64,000 nucleotides of DNA, taken from the NCBI RefSeq assembly GCF_001577775.1, contig NZ_CP010835.1, positions 930,001 through 994,000 of the forward strand, written 5' to 3'. Origin of the DNA: Pyrococcus kukulkanii. Its GTDB lineage: Archaea; Methanobacteriota_B; Thermococci; Thermococcales; Thermococcaceae. Under the pieces are notes generated by a model. That model saw nothing but the letters and a program-made list of their open reading frames with translations, had not been told where the DNA came from and ran no database searches. The position numbers were made by a program, and so were the translations under genes. Position 1 is the stretch's first letter; every line of letters starts with the position of its first letter. Of the stretch, positions 8,796 through 16,044 are shown one piece after another.

Positions 8796-9137
8796 ATGAG
8801 CTTGGTGATCTTAATGTACGACGTTGAAGAATTCTGGAAGTTCGATATGAGAGTTGGCCTAGTGAAAGATGCCGAGAAAATTCCAAGGACGAGAAAACTG
8901 ATAAAGCTTGTCGTTGACTTTGGGAAGGAAGAGAGAACGATAGTCACCGGAATAGCTGACCAGTACTCTCCGGAGGATCTAAAGGGGAAGAAATTTATAT
9001 TCGTGTTGAACCTAAAACCAAAGAAATTTTCTGGAGTTGAGAGTCAGGGAATGCTCATAGTTGCCGAAACTGAAGAAGGGAGAGTCTTTTTAATCTCAGT
9101 TCCCGATGAGGTTCCCGTTGGAACAAAAGTTTGGTAA
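8796..9137 (+). CDS. tRNA-binding (EMAP II/CsaA-like) domain protein
   Basis: 113 residues forming one OB-fold of the tRNA-binding type found at the C-terminus of MetRS and in CsaA/Trbp111. Family signatures are FDMRVGLVKDAEKIP, RTIVTGIADQYSPEDLKGK and GVESQGMLIVAE. Stand-alone copies serve in archaea as trans-acting tRNA-binding factors for MetRS. ATG at 8796 is used; ATG 8814 would give a start closer to many homologues. The 43-bp spacer to mptE must hold both promoters. Confidence 0.88.
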   Translation: MSLVILMYDVEEFWKFDMRVGLVKDAEKIPRTRKLIKLVVDFGKEERTIVTGIADQYSPEDLKGKKFIFVLNLKPKKFSGVESQGMLIVAETEEGRVFLISVPDEVPVGTKVW

Positions 9138-9197
9138 GGGCCCGATGAGGAGCGAGCCCGGCACTGAAGGATGATGAAAGCTACCACTACTGAGGGC
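9138..9197 (+). ncRNA. C/D box sRNA (2'-O-methylation guide)
   Basis: A near-ideal archaeal C/D sRNA. Terminal stem GCCC (9140-9143) pairs with GGGC (9194-9197). C box GATGA (9144-9148), D' box CTGA (9164-9167), C' box ATGATGA (9171-9177) and D box CTGA (9190-9193) follow in order. The D' guide is 9149-9163 and the D guide 9178-9189. By the 'fifth base before D' rule the predicted targets are UGCC-Gm-GGCUCGCU (D') and UAGU-Gm-GUAGCUU (D). The gene fits exactly into the 59-bp gap between two convergent genes and touches the last base of the 9197 stop codon. Targets are inferred. Confidence 0.88.
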
Positions 9198-9667
9198 TAT
9201 CCAAAGAAGGCCCCCATCCCTTCCATTTCTTCCTCGCTGTAGCTCTTAACCTTGAATTCTGGCATCCTATCCTTAAGTTCCTCGTACTCCTCTTTGCTTA
9301 TTTCCCTAGCCTCCCCACCCTTCACGTGGAAGTAAACTCCGGTGTTCTCAGCCGTATAGGCGAGCACGAATTCCTCCGCCTCGATGTTGTCATAGTCTAC
9401 AAAGATCAAGTTACCTCCAGTGAAGGGCTTCTTGCACTTAAACGGAACGCTTGAAGCGTTGAGCATTGCATCTCCTAATGCCATGTTCGCCTTTAGACCG
9501 TTGATTTCGGTGTAAAACTGCTTCCCTTCAAAGTCCCCCTCTACTATAACGAGCTTCTTCATGCCCTCGAGATCCATAACCGGAGCGCCCTTCTTTTTAA
9601 GGATGGAGAACAACTCTTCAATTGTTTCCGCGTTCCTGAGACTCGAAACCAAACCCTCAACCTTCAT
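9197..9667 (-). CDS. Conserved protein of unknown function
   Basis: About 156 residues from ATG 9667, which has GGTGA five bases upstream; an upstream start at 9679 is less likely. Acidic protein with alternating strands (KLVIVEGDFEGKQFYTEING; NLIFVDYDNIEAEEFVLAYT) and a Glu-rich, Gly-ending tail. No family recognised. Its stop codon abuts the C/D sRNA. Confidence 0.78.
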   Translation of the reverse strand: MKVEGLVSSLRNAETIEELFSILKKKGAPVMDLEGMKKLVIVEGDFEGKQFYTEINGLKANMALGDAMLNASSVPFKCKKPFTGGNLIFVDYDNIEAEEFVLAYTAENTGVYFHVKGGEAREISKEEYEELKDRMPEFKVKSYSEEEMEGMGAFFG

Positions 9668-9699
9668 GCTTTCACCCACTGGGCTTGATGTAAGGCCCT

Positions 9700-10488
9700 T
9701 TAAACTTTTATCATATCTAGGGTTAAATAAGAGAGCATCATCCTGGCCTTCGCCCTCTCCTCGACTTCCTTCCTGAATTTTTTCAGGGATCTCTCGTCGA
9801 GTGGGAAGGTAATTGCCTCATACTTAACCTCCACGAGCAATAAGCCCTCCGGGGGAGCTGGAGGTACCTTCCTGCTTCTCTCGTACGTTCCTTGTAGCAT
9901 CTCCTTTATATCCTGGGATCCAAGTTTACCTGAGCCGCAGAGCTCGAGGGCCTTGACTATTCTCCTCACCATCTCCCAAAGGAAGCTCTTCGCCTCAACC
10001 TCAACCACTAAAATTGGCCCGCTCTCCCAAACTTCAATCCTATCTATGCTCCTAAACGTGTCCCTTCCATCAACCCTTGCAAATGCCGAGAAGTCGTGAA
10101 CCCCCAGGAAAAGCTTGGAGCATTCCTTAACCTTCTCAACGTCCAGACCCCAGGATGGAAGGTAGTATCTGTACACCTTCGATTTGGCCCAAAACCTGGG
10201 GTGGAAATCCTGGGGAACCTTCACAGCTGAAAGAACCCAGATGTCTTCAAGCCTGCCGTTTAGAACCATTGGATTGAGAATCCTCTCATCGTCTGTTGTC
10301 AGGGCAACAACGTTCCCTAAGGCACTCACGCCTCTATCAGTCCTTGAAGCGCTCTTGAAATCTGTGAACTCTATGCCTGCATCGTTTAATGCTTTAATGA
10401 TCCCACCCTCGACGGTTCTAACGTTTGGTTGCCTCTGAAAGCCATGGAACCTTGTACCATCGTAGGCTATTTTAAGGGCGACCCTCAT
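9700..10488 (-). CDS. truA: tRNA pseudouridine synthase TruA
   Basis: Converts uridines 38-40 of tRNA anticodon arms to pseudouridine. The TruA start (LKIAYDGTRFHGFQRQP) and the catalytic-Asp motif ASRTDRGVSALGN are present, plus SFLWEMVRRIVKAL near the C-terminus. 262 residues, normal for archaeal TruA. ATG at 10488; the 49-bp spacer to the divergent 10538 gene holds both promoters. Confidence 0.95.
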   Translation of the reverse strand: MRVALKIAYDGTRFHGFQRQPNVRTVEGGIIKALNDAGIEFTDFKSASRTDRGVSALGNVVALTTDDERILNPMVLNGRLEDIWVLSAVKVPQDFHPRFWAKSKVYRYYLPSWGLDVEKVKECSKLFLGVHDFSAFARVDGRDTFRSIDRIEVWESGPILVVEVEAKSFLWEMVRRIVKALELCGSGKLGSQDIKEMLQGTYERSRKVPPAPPEGLLLVEVKYEAITFPLDERSLKKFRKEVEERAKARMMLSYLTLDMIKV

Positions 10489-10537
10489 ATTTAAAAATCA
10501 AGGTGTCTGCTTTAATAATCCCACGGGAGGTTGCGAG

Positions 10538-11041
10538 ATGAGGGGTAGCGTGAGCAAGGTCGTGAGCTTTGTAGATGAGGAAGAGTTTATAGAGGAGATG
10601 CAGGCTATATTTGACGTATTCAGCGAGCTCTCTCAGAGGTATGGTGGGGGAAACGTGATAGAGGGAGTTATACTCTGGGATACCGTTGGAATTAGGGATA
10701 ATGATGACGTTAAGGTATTCAGGGTTGGCGAGTTCCAGTTCATAAAGGGAACCCTCAACCTGCCGGTCGAGAAGATATTCACCTTGGAGAGGTTCTTCGA
10801 CGAGCTCGAGAGCAAGTGGGATGAGATCAGCGTTGAGGACATAAAGTACTTCGTTGACCTGATGAATGAAGCCTTAGGAGAGGAAAGGGTTTACTACGAT
10901 GCCTACGACCTCGGCCTTAAGAGGGGAGAAGCCTACCTTGTTATCAACCTTAGGGCCCTCCAGTACTTGGATCACGTTATAGATGTTGATGATAGGGACG
11001 CCTTTGAGTGGGCCCTAAATACGCTTATGAAATATATTTAG
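10538..11041 (+). CDS. Acidic conserved protein of unknown function
   Basis: 167 residues with many Asp and Glu, mixed helix/strand pattern and no membrane segment, catalytic motif or metal-binding cluster that I recognise. ATG 10538 has GGAGGTTGCG just upstream. The next gene starts 12 bp after the stop, so the two form an operon. Function unknown. Confidence 0.75.
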   Translation: MRGSVSKVVSFVDEEEFIEEMQAIFDVFSELSQRYGGGNVIEGVILWDTVGIRDNDDVKVFRVGEFQFIKGTLNLPVEKIFTLERFFDELESKWDEISVEDIKYFVDLMNEALGEERVYYDAYDLGLKRGEAYLVINLRALQYLDHVIDVDDRDAFEWALNTLMKYI

Positions 11042-11053
11042 GGGGGAACAAAA

Positions 11054-11443
11054 ATGGACATCAGGAAAATGCTCGAAGAGCAGTACGGTTACGCTCCAGA
11101 GGATTTAGTTCTTGAAGTTAGGGGAAGGAGAATATATGCTTACAAGAGGTGCGAGTTCCCGGAGAAGGGTCATGAGGGAGTGTACTTTGGAAAGATAGAG
11201 GCTGATGGCATAAGGCTGACAATTGAGGGGGCGTTCATAATAGGGCCCAAAGCCACGAAAAATGTCATAGAGGTCGACGATGAGAAGGCGAAGGCATGGC
11301 TTAGGGGGGAGGACATAAAGGTTGATGAAGAGGGGAACAGGTGGGTTATCCTAAAGTGGAGGAACTACTGGCTCGGCGGCGGAAAGCTGATCAATGGCGT
11401 TGTTAAGAACTATGTTCCCAAGGAAAGGAGGCTTGTGCTCTAG
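11054..11443 (+). CDS. Small protein resembling the C-terminal RNA-binding domain of RsmF-type methylases
   Basis: 129 residues, preceded by GGGGGG at 11041-11046. The pattern (RIYAYKRCEFPEKGHEGVYF, IRLTIEGAFIIG, KNVIEVDDEKAKAWLRGED and the C-terminal LINGVVKNYVPKERRL) resembles the PUA-like tail of NOL1/NOP2/RsmF RNA m5C methylases, without the methylase domain. If so it binds RNA. The similarity is judged from memory of the family and not computed. Second gene of the 10538 operon. Confidence 0.65.
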   Translation: MDIRKMLEEQYGYAPEDLVLEVRGRRIYAYKRCEFPEKGHEGVYFGKIEADGIRLTIEGAFIIGPKATKNVIEVDDEKAKAWLRGEDIKVDEEGNRWVILKWRNYWLGGGKLINGVVKNYVPKERRLVL

Positions 11444-11468
11444 TGCTTTCCTCACTTACCCCGATCAT

Positions 11469-11803
11469 TTAGCTAGCAATTTTCTGGAGATGAAGTCTTG
11501 CAATTTCTACAGCTCTTTTTGCTTCCTCCAACATGGGCTCAAAGAGTGTTGGATACCTCGATTCTTGAATAAGTACGCCAAAAGTTCTGTCAATATTTAA
11601 GCACAATCTAATCAAGATTTTAATGTCATGGGTTCTTGGAACCTCTACTTTGAGACAAGAAATGCCTTAAGCATCTTTTCAACTGATTGTTGAGCATGAA
11701 AACATATAACTAAGGAAATTGGTTTGGGTAATTCCAAGGTAATAATCGCAGTTTCTAAATCATCCTCAGCCTATTTTAACCATGCCTTAACGTCTTCCCT
11801 CAT
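11469..11803 (-). pseudogene. Decayed HEPN-domain protein
   Basis: Translating the reverse strand from an ATG at 11803 gives MREDVKAWLK, a TAG stop, then AEDDLETAIITLELPKP, FHAQQSVEKMLKAFLV, another stop with a frame change, and VPRTHDIKILI through to a stop at 11469. FHAQQSVEKMLKAFL and THDIxxL are hallmarks of HEPN (minimal nucleotidyltransferase partner) proteins. The in-frame stop at codon 11 and the later frameshift make this non-functional. It overlapped the MNT gene by ATGA, as living HEPN/MNT pairs do. Confidence 0.72.
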
Positions 11804-12095
11804 ATCTTAACTCCATCTCTTGCAGCATAGTAATAGATGAATCCCGGGAGATCCTTGTACTTCTCCAAGATTTCCCTTGGCACTATTATTAGGTCAAGCG
11901 GAATATCAGCCCTCCTATAAACACTGTACCAGAGCTCATTATGTTTCCCTTAGCCCTAGATCCAAATGGGATAATTTCACGAACTTTAATCTCCCTCCTT
12001 TCAAACTCTTCAATTGTTATTGCTTTCAGATCCCTGAGGATCTTTCCCATGGTCTTCGCCCTCTTATAGTTGTATTCTTTTAAGTATTCCCGAAC
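11800..12095 (-). pseudogene. Decayed MNT nucleotidyltransferase, partner of the HEPN relic
   Basis: The reverse strand encodes REYLKEYNYKRAKTMGKIL, IIPFGSRAKG (the GSxxxG signature of minimal nucleotidyltransferases) and, after a frameshift near 11930, VYRRADIPLDLIIVPREI and GFIYYYAARDGVKI before a stop at 11800-11802. The start codon also seems lost. In intact systems the MNT protein inactivates the HEPN RNase by AMPylation. Both halves are broken here. Confidence 0.7.
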
Positions 12096-12149
12096 ATAAA
12101 CATGACTAGTTCAATTAACACAACCCAAGCTTACTTTGCGGGGAGCGTG

Positions 12150-12202
12150 GTTAACTGATTAACAACAAAGACACAACAGCGGATGTAAGTTAACACGTTA
12201 AC
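12150..12202. promoter_or_regulatory. Two GTTAAC-type palindromic boxes before the ABC exporter
   Basis: Box 1 is GTTAAC-TG-ATTAAC (12150-12163) and box 2 is GTTAAC-AC-GTTAAC (12189-12202), 39 bp apart. A TATA-like stretch (CTTTTAAATTCTTAAAT, about 12227-12243) follows, so the boxes sit just upstream of the core promoter. The same hexamer is repeated before the convergent AlbA_2 regulator gene (15918-15963). Confidence 0.5.
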
Positions 12203-12255
12203 AGGAAACCTTTGGTTTAGGAAGTCCTTTTAAATTCTTAAATCTACCCGGAACC

Positions 12256-13086
12256 ATGACAATTGAGCTAAAAGAGGTCTGGAAGGGCTTCAATGATACT
12301 CACGTTCTCAAGGATGTGAACCTCAAAATAAGGGAGGGTGAGTTCGTAGTAATTGCTGGGGAAAACGGTTCAGGTAAGAGCACCCTTCTCAAGATTATTT
12401 CTGGCCTTCTAATTCCGGATAAGGGGGAAGTTAGAGTCTTTGACTACGAGATGGTGAGGGAGTGGAAGAAGGCTTCAAAAATTCTAGGTGTGGTGCTTGC
12501 AAACGAGAGAAGTATATACTGGAAGCTCACGGGGATGGAGAACCTCGAGGTGTTTGCGGGCCTCTACGGGGTTAAAAACTGGAGGGAAAAAGCCGAGTAC
12601 CTCCTCAAAAGGCTTGGCCTTGAGGATGCTAAGGACAAGCTCGTCGAAGAGTACTCAACGGGAATGAGGAAGAAGCTACTCTTAGCAAAGGCCTTAATTC
12701 ACGACCCAAAGGTTCTCCTCCTCGATGAGGTTCTAAACGGTCTAGATCCAAGGGCCGTAACCGAGGTTATCTCCTTCCTTCGGGAGCTCAACTCCCGGGG
12801 AGTTACGATTGTGTTGGTGAGCCACATCCTCCACGGCCTTCCCGAGAATGCGAGGCTAGTCGTTATGAGGGAGGGGAGGATAATAGCCGATGATAGGCTT
12901 TCAAGGTTCTCGTTCGACACCCTAAAGATAACTGCAACAATCAACGGGAAGGAAGTTGAGGTAATAGCTAGGGAAGGGGAGCTCGACGAGAAGCTTAGGG
13001 AGCTCATAAAGAGGAATGCCCAGAATATAAGGGTTGAGAGAGATGATCTATACTCCGTTTTGAGGAGGCTCCTCAATGAGCCTTAG
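12256..13086 (+). CDS. ABC transporter ATP-binding protein (ABC-2 export type)
   Basis: 276 residues. Walker A GENGSGKST (near residue 38), signature YSTGMRKKLLLAKAL and Walker B VLLLDEVLNGLDP, then a D-loop and H-loop (VSHIL). The signature STGMRKK and the C-terminal 60-residue extension are typical of DrrA/NatA-type exporters. It overlaps the first permease by 11 bp. Substrate unknown; drugs, lipids or sodium are usual for the group. Confidence 0.93.
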   Translation: MTIELKEVWKGFNDTHVLKDVNLKIREGEFVVIAGENGSGKSTLLKIISGLLIPDKGEVRVFDYEMVREWKKASKILGVVLANERSIYWKLTGMENLEVFAGLYGVKNWREKAEYLLKRLGLEDAKDKLVEEYSTGMRKKLLLAKALIHDPKVLLLDEVLNGLDPRAVTEVISFLRELNSRGVTIVLVSHILHGLPENARLVVMREGRIIADDRLSRFSFDTLKITATINGKEVEVIAREGELDEKLRELIKRNAQNIRVERDDLYSVLRRLLNEP

Positions 13087-13831
13087 AGAAGTATTAACGA
13101 TAGCGAAGAAGGAGTTCAGGGTTCAGAGGAGGTACAGGGTAGTCTGGCTTAACTTCGCCCTAACCCCTTTCTTTATTCTAGCTCCCTGGGTTTTTACTGC
13201 GAAGTTCCTCTCCTCAAGCTTTGGAGAATCCGTGTTAGTGGGTTCTATAATGTGGTACTGGCTGAACCAGTACTTCTTTGGCCTTCAGGAGGCGTTTGAA
13301 GATGAGAGGGAGGAAGGAACTCTGGTGAGTGTTGCCCTATCCCCCGTAAGTCTTCTGAGTTTTTTGGTTGGCAAGGGCCTCTGGATGATTGTCGAGTGCT
13401 CCTACATCACGGTTGTTACCATAACCATCTTCAAGTTAGCCGGAGTTTCAGCTGGATTTAAGCTTATTCCCCTCTATATAGCTTCTGGCTTTTACATGTT
13501 CGCCTTCTCACTTCTGTGGGCCGGCCTCGTCCTCAGGTTCAGGAGGATAGGAGGAGTGAACCTCTTAACCCAGGAAGCACTCGCAGTTACCTCGGGTGTT
13601 ACCGCCGACATTAGGGCTTACCCCAGGATCGTTAGAGGAGTAGCATACCTGATACCGCTAACGTACACCATAATAGTGGGCAGGAAGATCCTCCATGGAG
13701 ACCTCTCCGGCTTATCCTACTACCTCCTGGGCTTAAACTTAGTTACACTTGCATACCTTCTTGTTGGGATATGGATGATAAAGAGGGGAGAAGAGTTCCT
13801 CAGAATTAGCGGGGAGTGGGAGGCTTGGTGA
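13076..13831 (+). CDS. ABC-2 type permease, first subunit
   Basis: 251 residues with about six hydrophobic segments and the ABC-2 membrane pattern, including the EDEREEGTLVSVALSPVSLLSFLVGK segment typical of the loop contacting the ATPase. It starts inside the ATPase gene and ends by a GTGA overlap with the second permease, so the three genes form one exporter operon. Confidence 0.87.
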   Translation: MSLREVLTIAKKEFRVQRRYRVVWLNFALTPFFILAPWVFTAKFLSSSFGESVLVGSIMWYWLNQYFFGLQEAFEDEREEGTLVSVALSPVSLLSFLVGKGLWMIVECSYITVVTITIFKLAGVSAGFKLIPLYIASGFYMFAFSLLWAGLVLRFRRIGGVNLLTQEALAVTSGVTADIRAYPRIVRGVAYLIPLTYTIIVGRKILHGDLSGLSYYLLGLNLVTLAYLLVGIWMIKRGEEFLRISGEWEAW

Positions 13832-14619
13832 GGTTTTTGGCACTTGCCAAAGCATCCATGCTGACAGCGAGAAGGTACAAAATTGACTGGTACGGGAATG
13901 TTCTGGTTCCAGTGCTCACGGTAGTTCCAGTTATAATTGCCCTCTGGTACGGGAAAAAGATTGGCTTAGGCGATATTTTGGGAACAGAGAAATACTTCGA
14001 GTACTACATCCTCGGAATAGCGTACTGGAACTACGTGGAGGCCGCGTGGTCATCTATCTTTGCCCTAAGGTACTACATGAGGACGGGTCAGCTTGAGGAT
14101 ACGTTGCTAACTCCTTTAACTCCTCTTGAATACATCCTGGGCTGGTCTCTCCTTGGGATTGCGGTAACAACTATTACTTCCCTACCCCTGGTTGCCTTGG
14201 CAGTTATTATGGGGGTTATTGGGGCAACGGTTTCTGGAGTTGCCGTTTCAGTTGTAGTGTTTCTCCTGTCTATAACTGCCTCCTTCGGTCTCGCCTACCT
14301 CATATTTGGACTGACCCTAGTGATAAGGGAAGGAGACGAGATTGTATCTTTGATTGGAAACATGGCCCCCCTCATAGGAGGTCTTTACTTCCCCATAATC
14401 CTCCTTCCGGGGCCCTTAAGGTACCTCTCGTATGTGTTCCCCTTTACGTGGGGAGTTGACGTTCTAAGGGCCCTTCTCACTGGGTCAAGACCCATATTTG
14501 GGGTAAGAGAGGAATTGTTGATACTCTTCGTGTTAACGTTGCTGTACCTAATGCTGGGCGGTCTCTCATACAAGTTCCTTGAGAGAACCATGAGGAGGAA
14601 GGGAATTCAAGGATTCTAA
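13828..14619 (+). CDS. ABC-2 type permease, second subunit
   Basis: A paralogue of the preceding permease with six predicted helices and the matching coupling segment (YYMRTGQLEDTLLTPLTPLEYILG). The GTG at 13828 is preferred because it overlaps the previous stop as GTGA; a GTG at 13816 is also possible. Two different permeases plus one ATPase form a heterodimeric exporter. It ends 2 bp before the stop codon of the convergent AlbA_2 gene. Confidence 0.86.
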   Translation: MRFLALAKASMLTARRYKIDWYGNVLVPVLTVVPVIIALWYGKKIGLGDILGTEKYFEYYILGIAYWNYVEAAWSSIFALRYYMRTGQLEDTLLTPLTPLEYILGWSLLGIAVTTITSLPLVALAVIMGVIGATVSGVAVSVVVFLLSITASFGLAYLIFGLTLVIREGDEIVSLIGNMAPLIGGLYFPIILLPGPLRYLSYVFPFTWGVDVLRALLTGSRPIFGVREELLILFVLTLLYLMLGGLSYKFLERTMRRKGIQGF

Positions 14620-14621
14620 GG

Positions 14622-15914
14622 CTATTCACCTGCAACGTACTTCCTGTGCGCACCTCTTCCAACAGCCCTCACGAGTCCTAAGGCCTCAAGCCTCTCTAAC
14701 CTTTTGAGTACTGCGGGCTTTGACAAACCAACGTATTCGCTGATTTCTCCAGTTCTCCTTGGTATTGTAAGAAACTCTAATATTCTCTTGTCAATATCAT
14801 CAAGCAATTCTTGACCTTTTTTCCTAAATATTACCTCGAACTTATTTGCGGAGCTTTTGAACTCGACCTCAACGAGGCCATGTTTCTTACACTCCTCTCT
14901 TATTAACTTTAACCCATAACCGTACTTTTCTATGTATCCAGTGTCATACAGGAGCGTGCAGAGGTTTGGATTTCTCGGCACGTGCTCAGGATCTTCCAGA
15001 TCGACCCCAGGCATTAGACCCCCAGGATTCCGAACTATCAGCTTATCCGAATGGATAAAAATCTTCACGTCGGAGGGAATAGCATAATTCCTGTGAGCGA
15101 AAGCGTTCACAATAGCCTCTCTAATGGCCCTCGGCGGATATTCAGGGATCTTGACTCTTCTCGTTCCAACGATTACTTCAATGACCTTGAACTGAGACAT
15201 TAGTTCATTGTACATTTCATCTATGACCTTCCATATCGGCCCTTCGAATTCCCTGCTCCACACCGGCTCCCCTTCAGCAACCTTTATTATCCTACCCCCC
15301 GCATAAGGAATGAACTCTTTAACGTCTGTAAAGAACAAGACTCCGGCATTTGTCAACTTATTCCCCTTGATTGCCCTAACACTCCTTAAATACCGATTCC
15401 AGTTTTCTCTGTGGATCTCCCTACCTCTCGCGCGCTTTATTGAATTGAAAAACCATTCTACATATTCTTCCTTGATTTCTGAAATTTCAGCAACTGGAAA
15501 TTCATCCCATGTTATAGTTCCAAGCTCCGAGGAGAGCATAACTATCTCTTGGATTGAAAGGGGCCTTATTCCTGTTCCTACCCTTATGTATGCGACCCCT
15601 CCAATGGAACATAAAACACTCGATTTGGGAACCTCAACCACTAGGATACCCCTTCCCTCAAGATTAACCACGTGCATTTTTACCTTTAGAGGAGGTGTAA
15701 CATTTTGTAGAGCAGATGTTATGGTCTCTTTTGCTTTTTTAACGTTACACCCCGCGATCTTTCCTTCGTCTGTGACCCCAATTAAGATGTATCCTCCCTC
15801 AGCATTTGCCATTGCGCATATTTCCCTCGCTATGTCAGGTGTTGCCGTCTTCTTGAACTCTATCCGCTCATTTTCACCTTCCCTAATTACCTCGAGAAGC
15901 TTATTTATGTCCAT
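14622..15914 (-). CDS. AlbA_2 (Schlafen-like) regulator with winged helix
   Basis: 430 residues in three parts. Residues 10-115 form the AlbA_2 domain (ENERIEFKKTAT, CAMANAEGGYILIGV). Residues 255-385 form the ATPase-like HATPase_c_4 region with PPRAIREAIVNAFAHRNY and NPGGLMPGV. The last 60 residues form a winged helix (RRTGEISEYVGLSKPAVLKRLERL). Such proteins are annotated as transcriptional regulators or ATP-dependent RecG-like proteins. Three copies of TACCGTTAAC lie directly upstream of the ATG at 15914, suggesting self-regulation. It faces the ABC exporter operon tail to tail. Confidence 0.85.
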   Translation of the reverse strand: MDINKLLEVIREGENERIEFKKTATPDIAREICAMANAEGGYILIGVTDEGKIAGCNVKKAKETITSALQNVTPPLKVKMHVVNLEGRGILVVEVPKSSVLCSIGGVAYIRVGTGIRPLSIQEIVMLSSELGTITWDEFPVAEISEIKEEYVEWFFNSIKRARGREIHRENWNRYLRSVRAIKGNKLTNAGVLFFTDVKEFIPYAGGRIIKVAEGEPVWSREFEGPIWKVIDEMYNELMSQFKVIEVIVGTRRVKIPEYPPRAIREAIVNAFAHRNYAIPSDVKIFIHSDKLIVRNPGGLMPGVDLEDPEHVPRNPNLCTLLYDTGYIEKYGYGLKLIREECKKHGLVEVEFKSSANKFEVIFRKKGQELLDDIDKRILEFLTIPRRTGEISEYVGLSKPAVLKRLERLEALGLVRAVGRGAHRKYVAGE

Positions 15915-15917
15915 ATT

Positions 15918-15963
15918 TACCGTTAACTACCGTTAACCTCAAAAACTTTACGCTACCGTTAAC
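15918..15963. promoter_or_regulatory. Three TACCGTTAAC boxes upstream of the AlbA_2 gene
   Basis: The decamer TACCGTTAAC occurs at 15918-15927, immediately again at 15928-15937 (one helical turn apart), and at 15954-15963. The array begins 4 bp upstream of the ATG, covering where the transcript of this gene must begin. This placement fits autorepression. Confidence 0.6.
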
Positions 15964-16044
15964 TTTCCCCAGGGTTTACGCAACTTAACGATAACCAAGT
16001 TATAGAGACTTGAGACGATCCTCCTGCCTCCTGATAGATTATCA

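Noticed and set aside
12031-12110. Intact MNT antitoxin start
   Set aside because: The reading frame encoding REYLKEYN has a stop directly upstream and no in-frame ATG, GTG or TTG in a sensible place.
15310-15936. Long plus-strand reading frame (208 codons) opposite the AlbA_2 gene
   Set aside because: It is antisense to a well-supported gene and encodes no recognisable family. The length reflects codon bias of the real gene.
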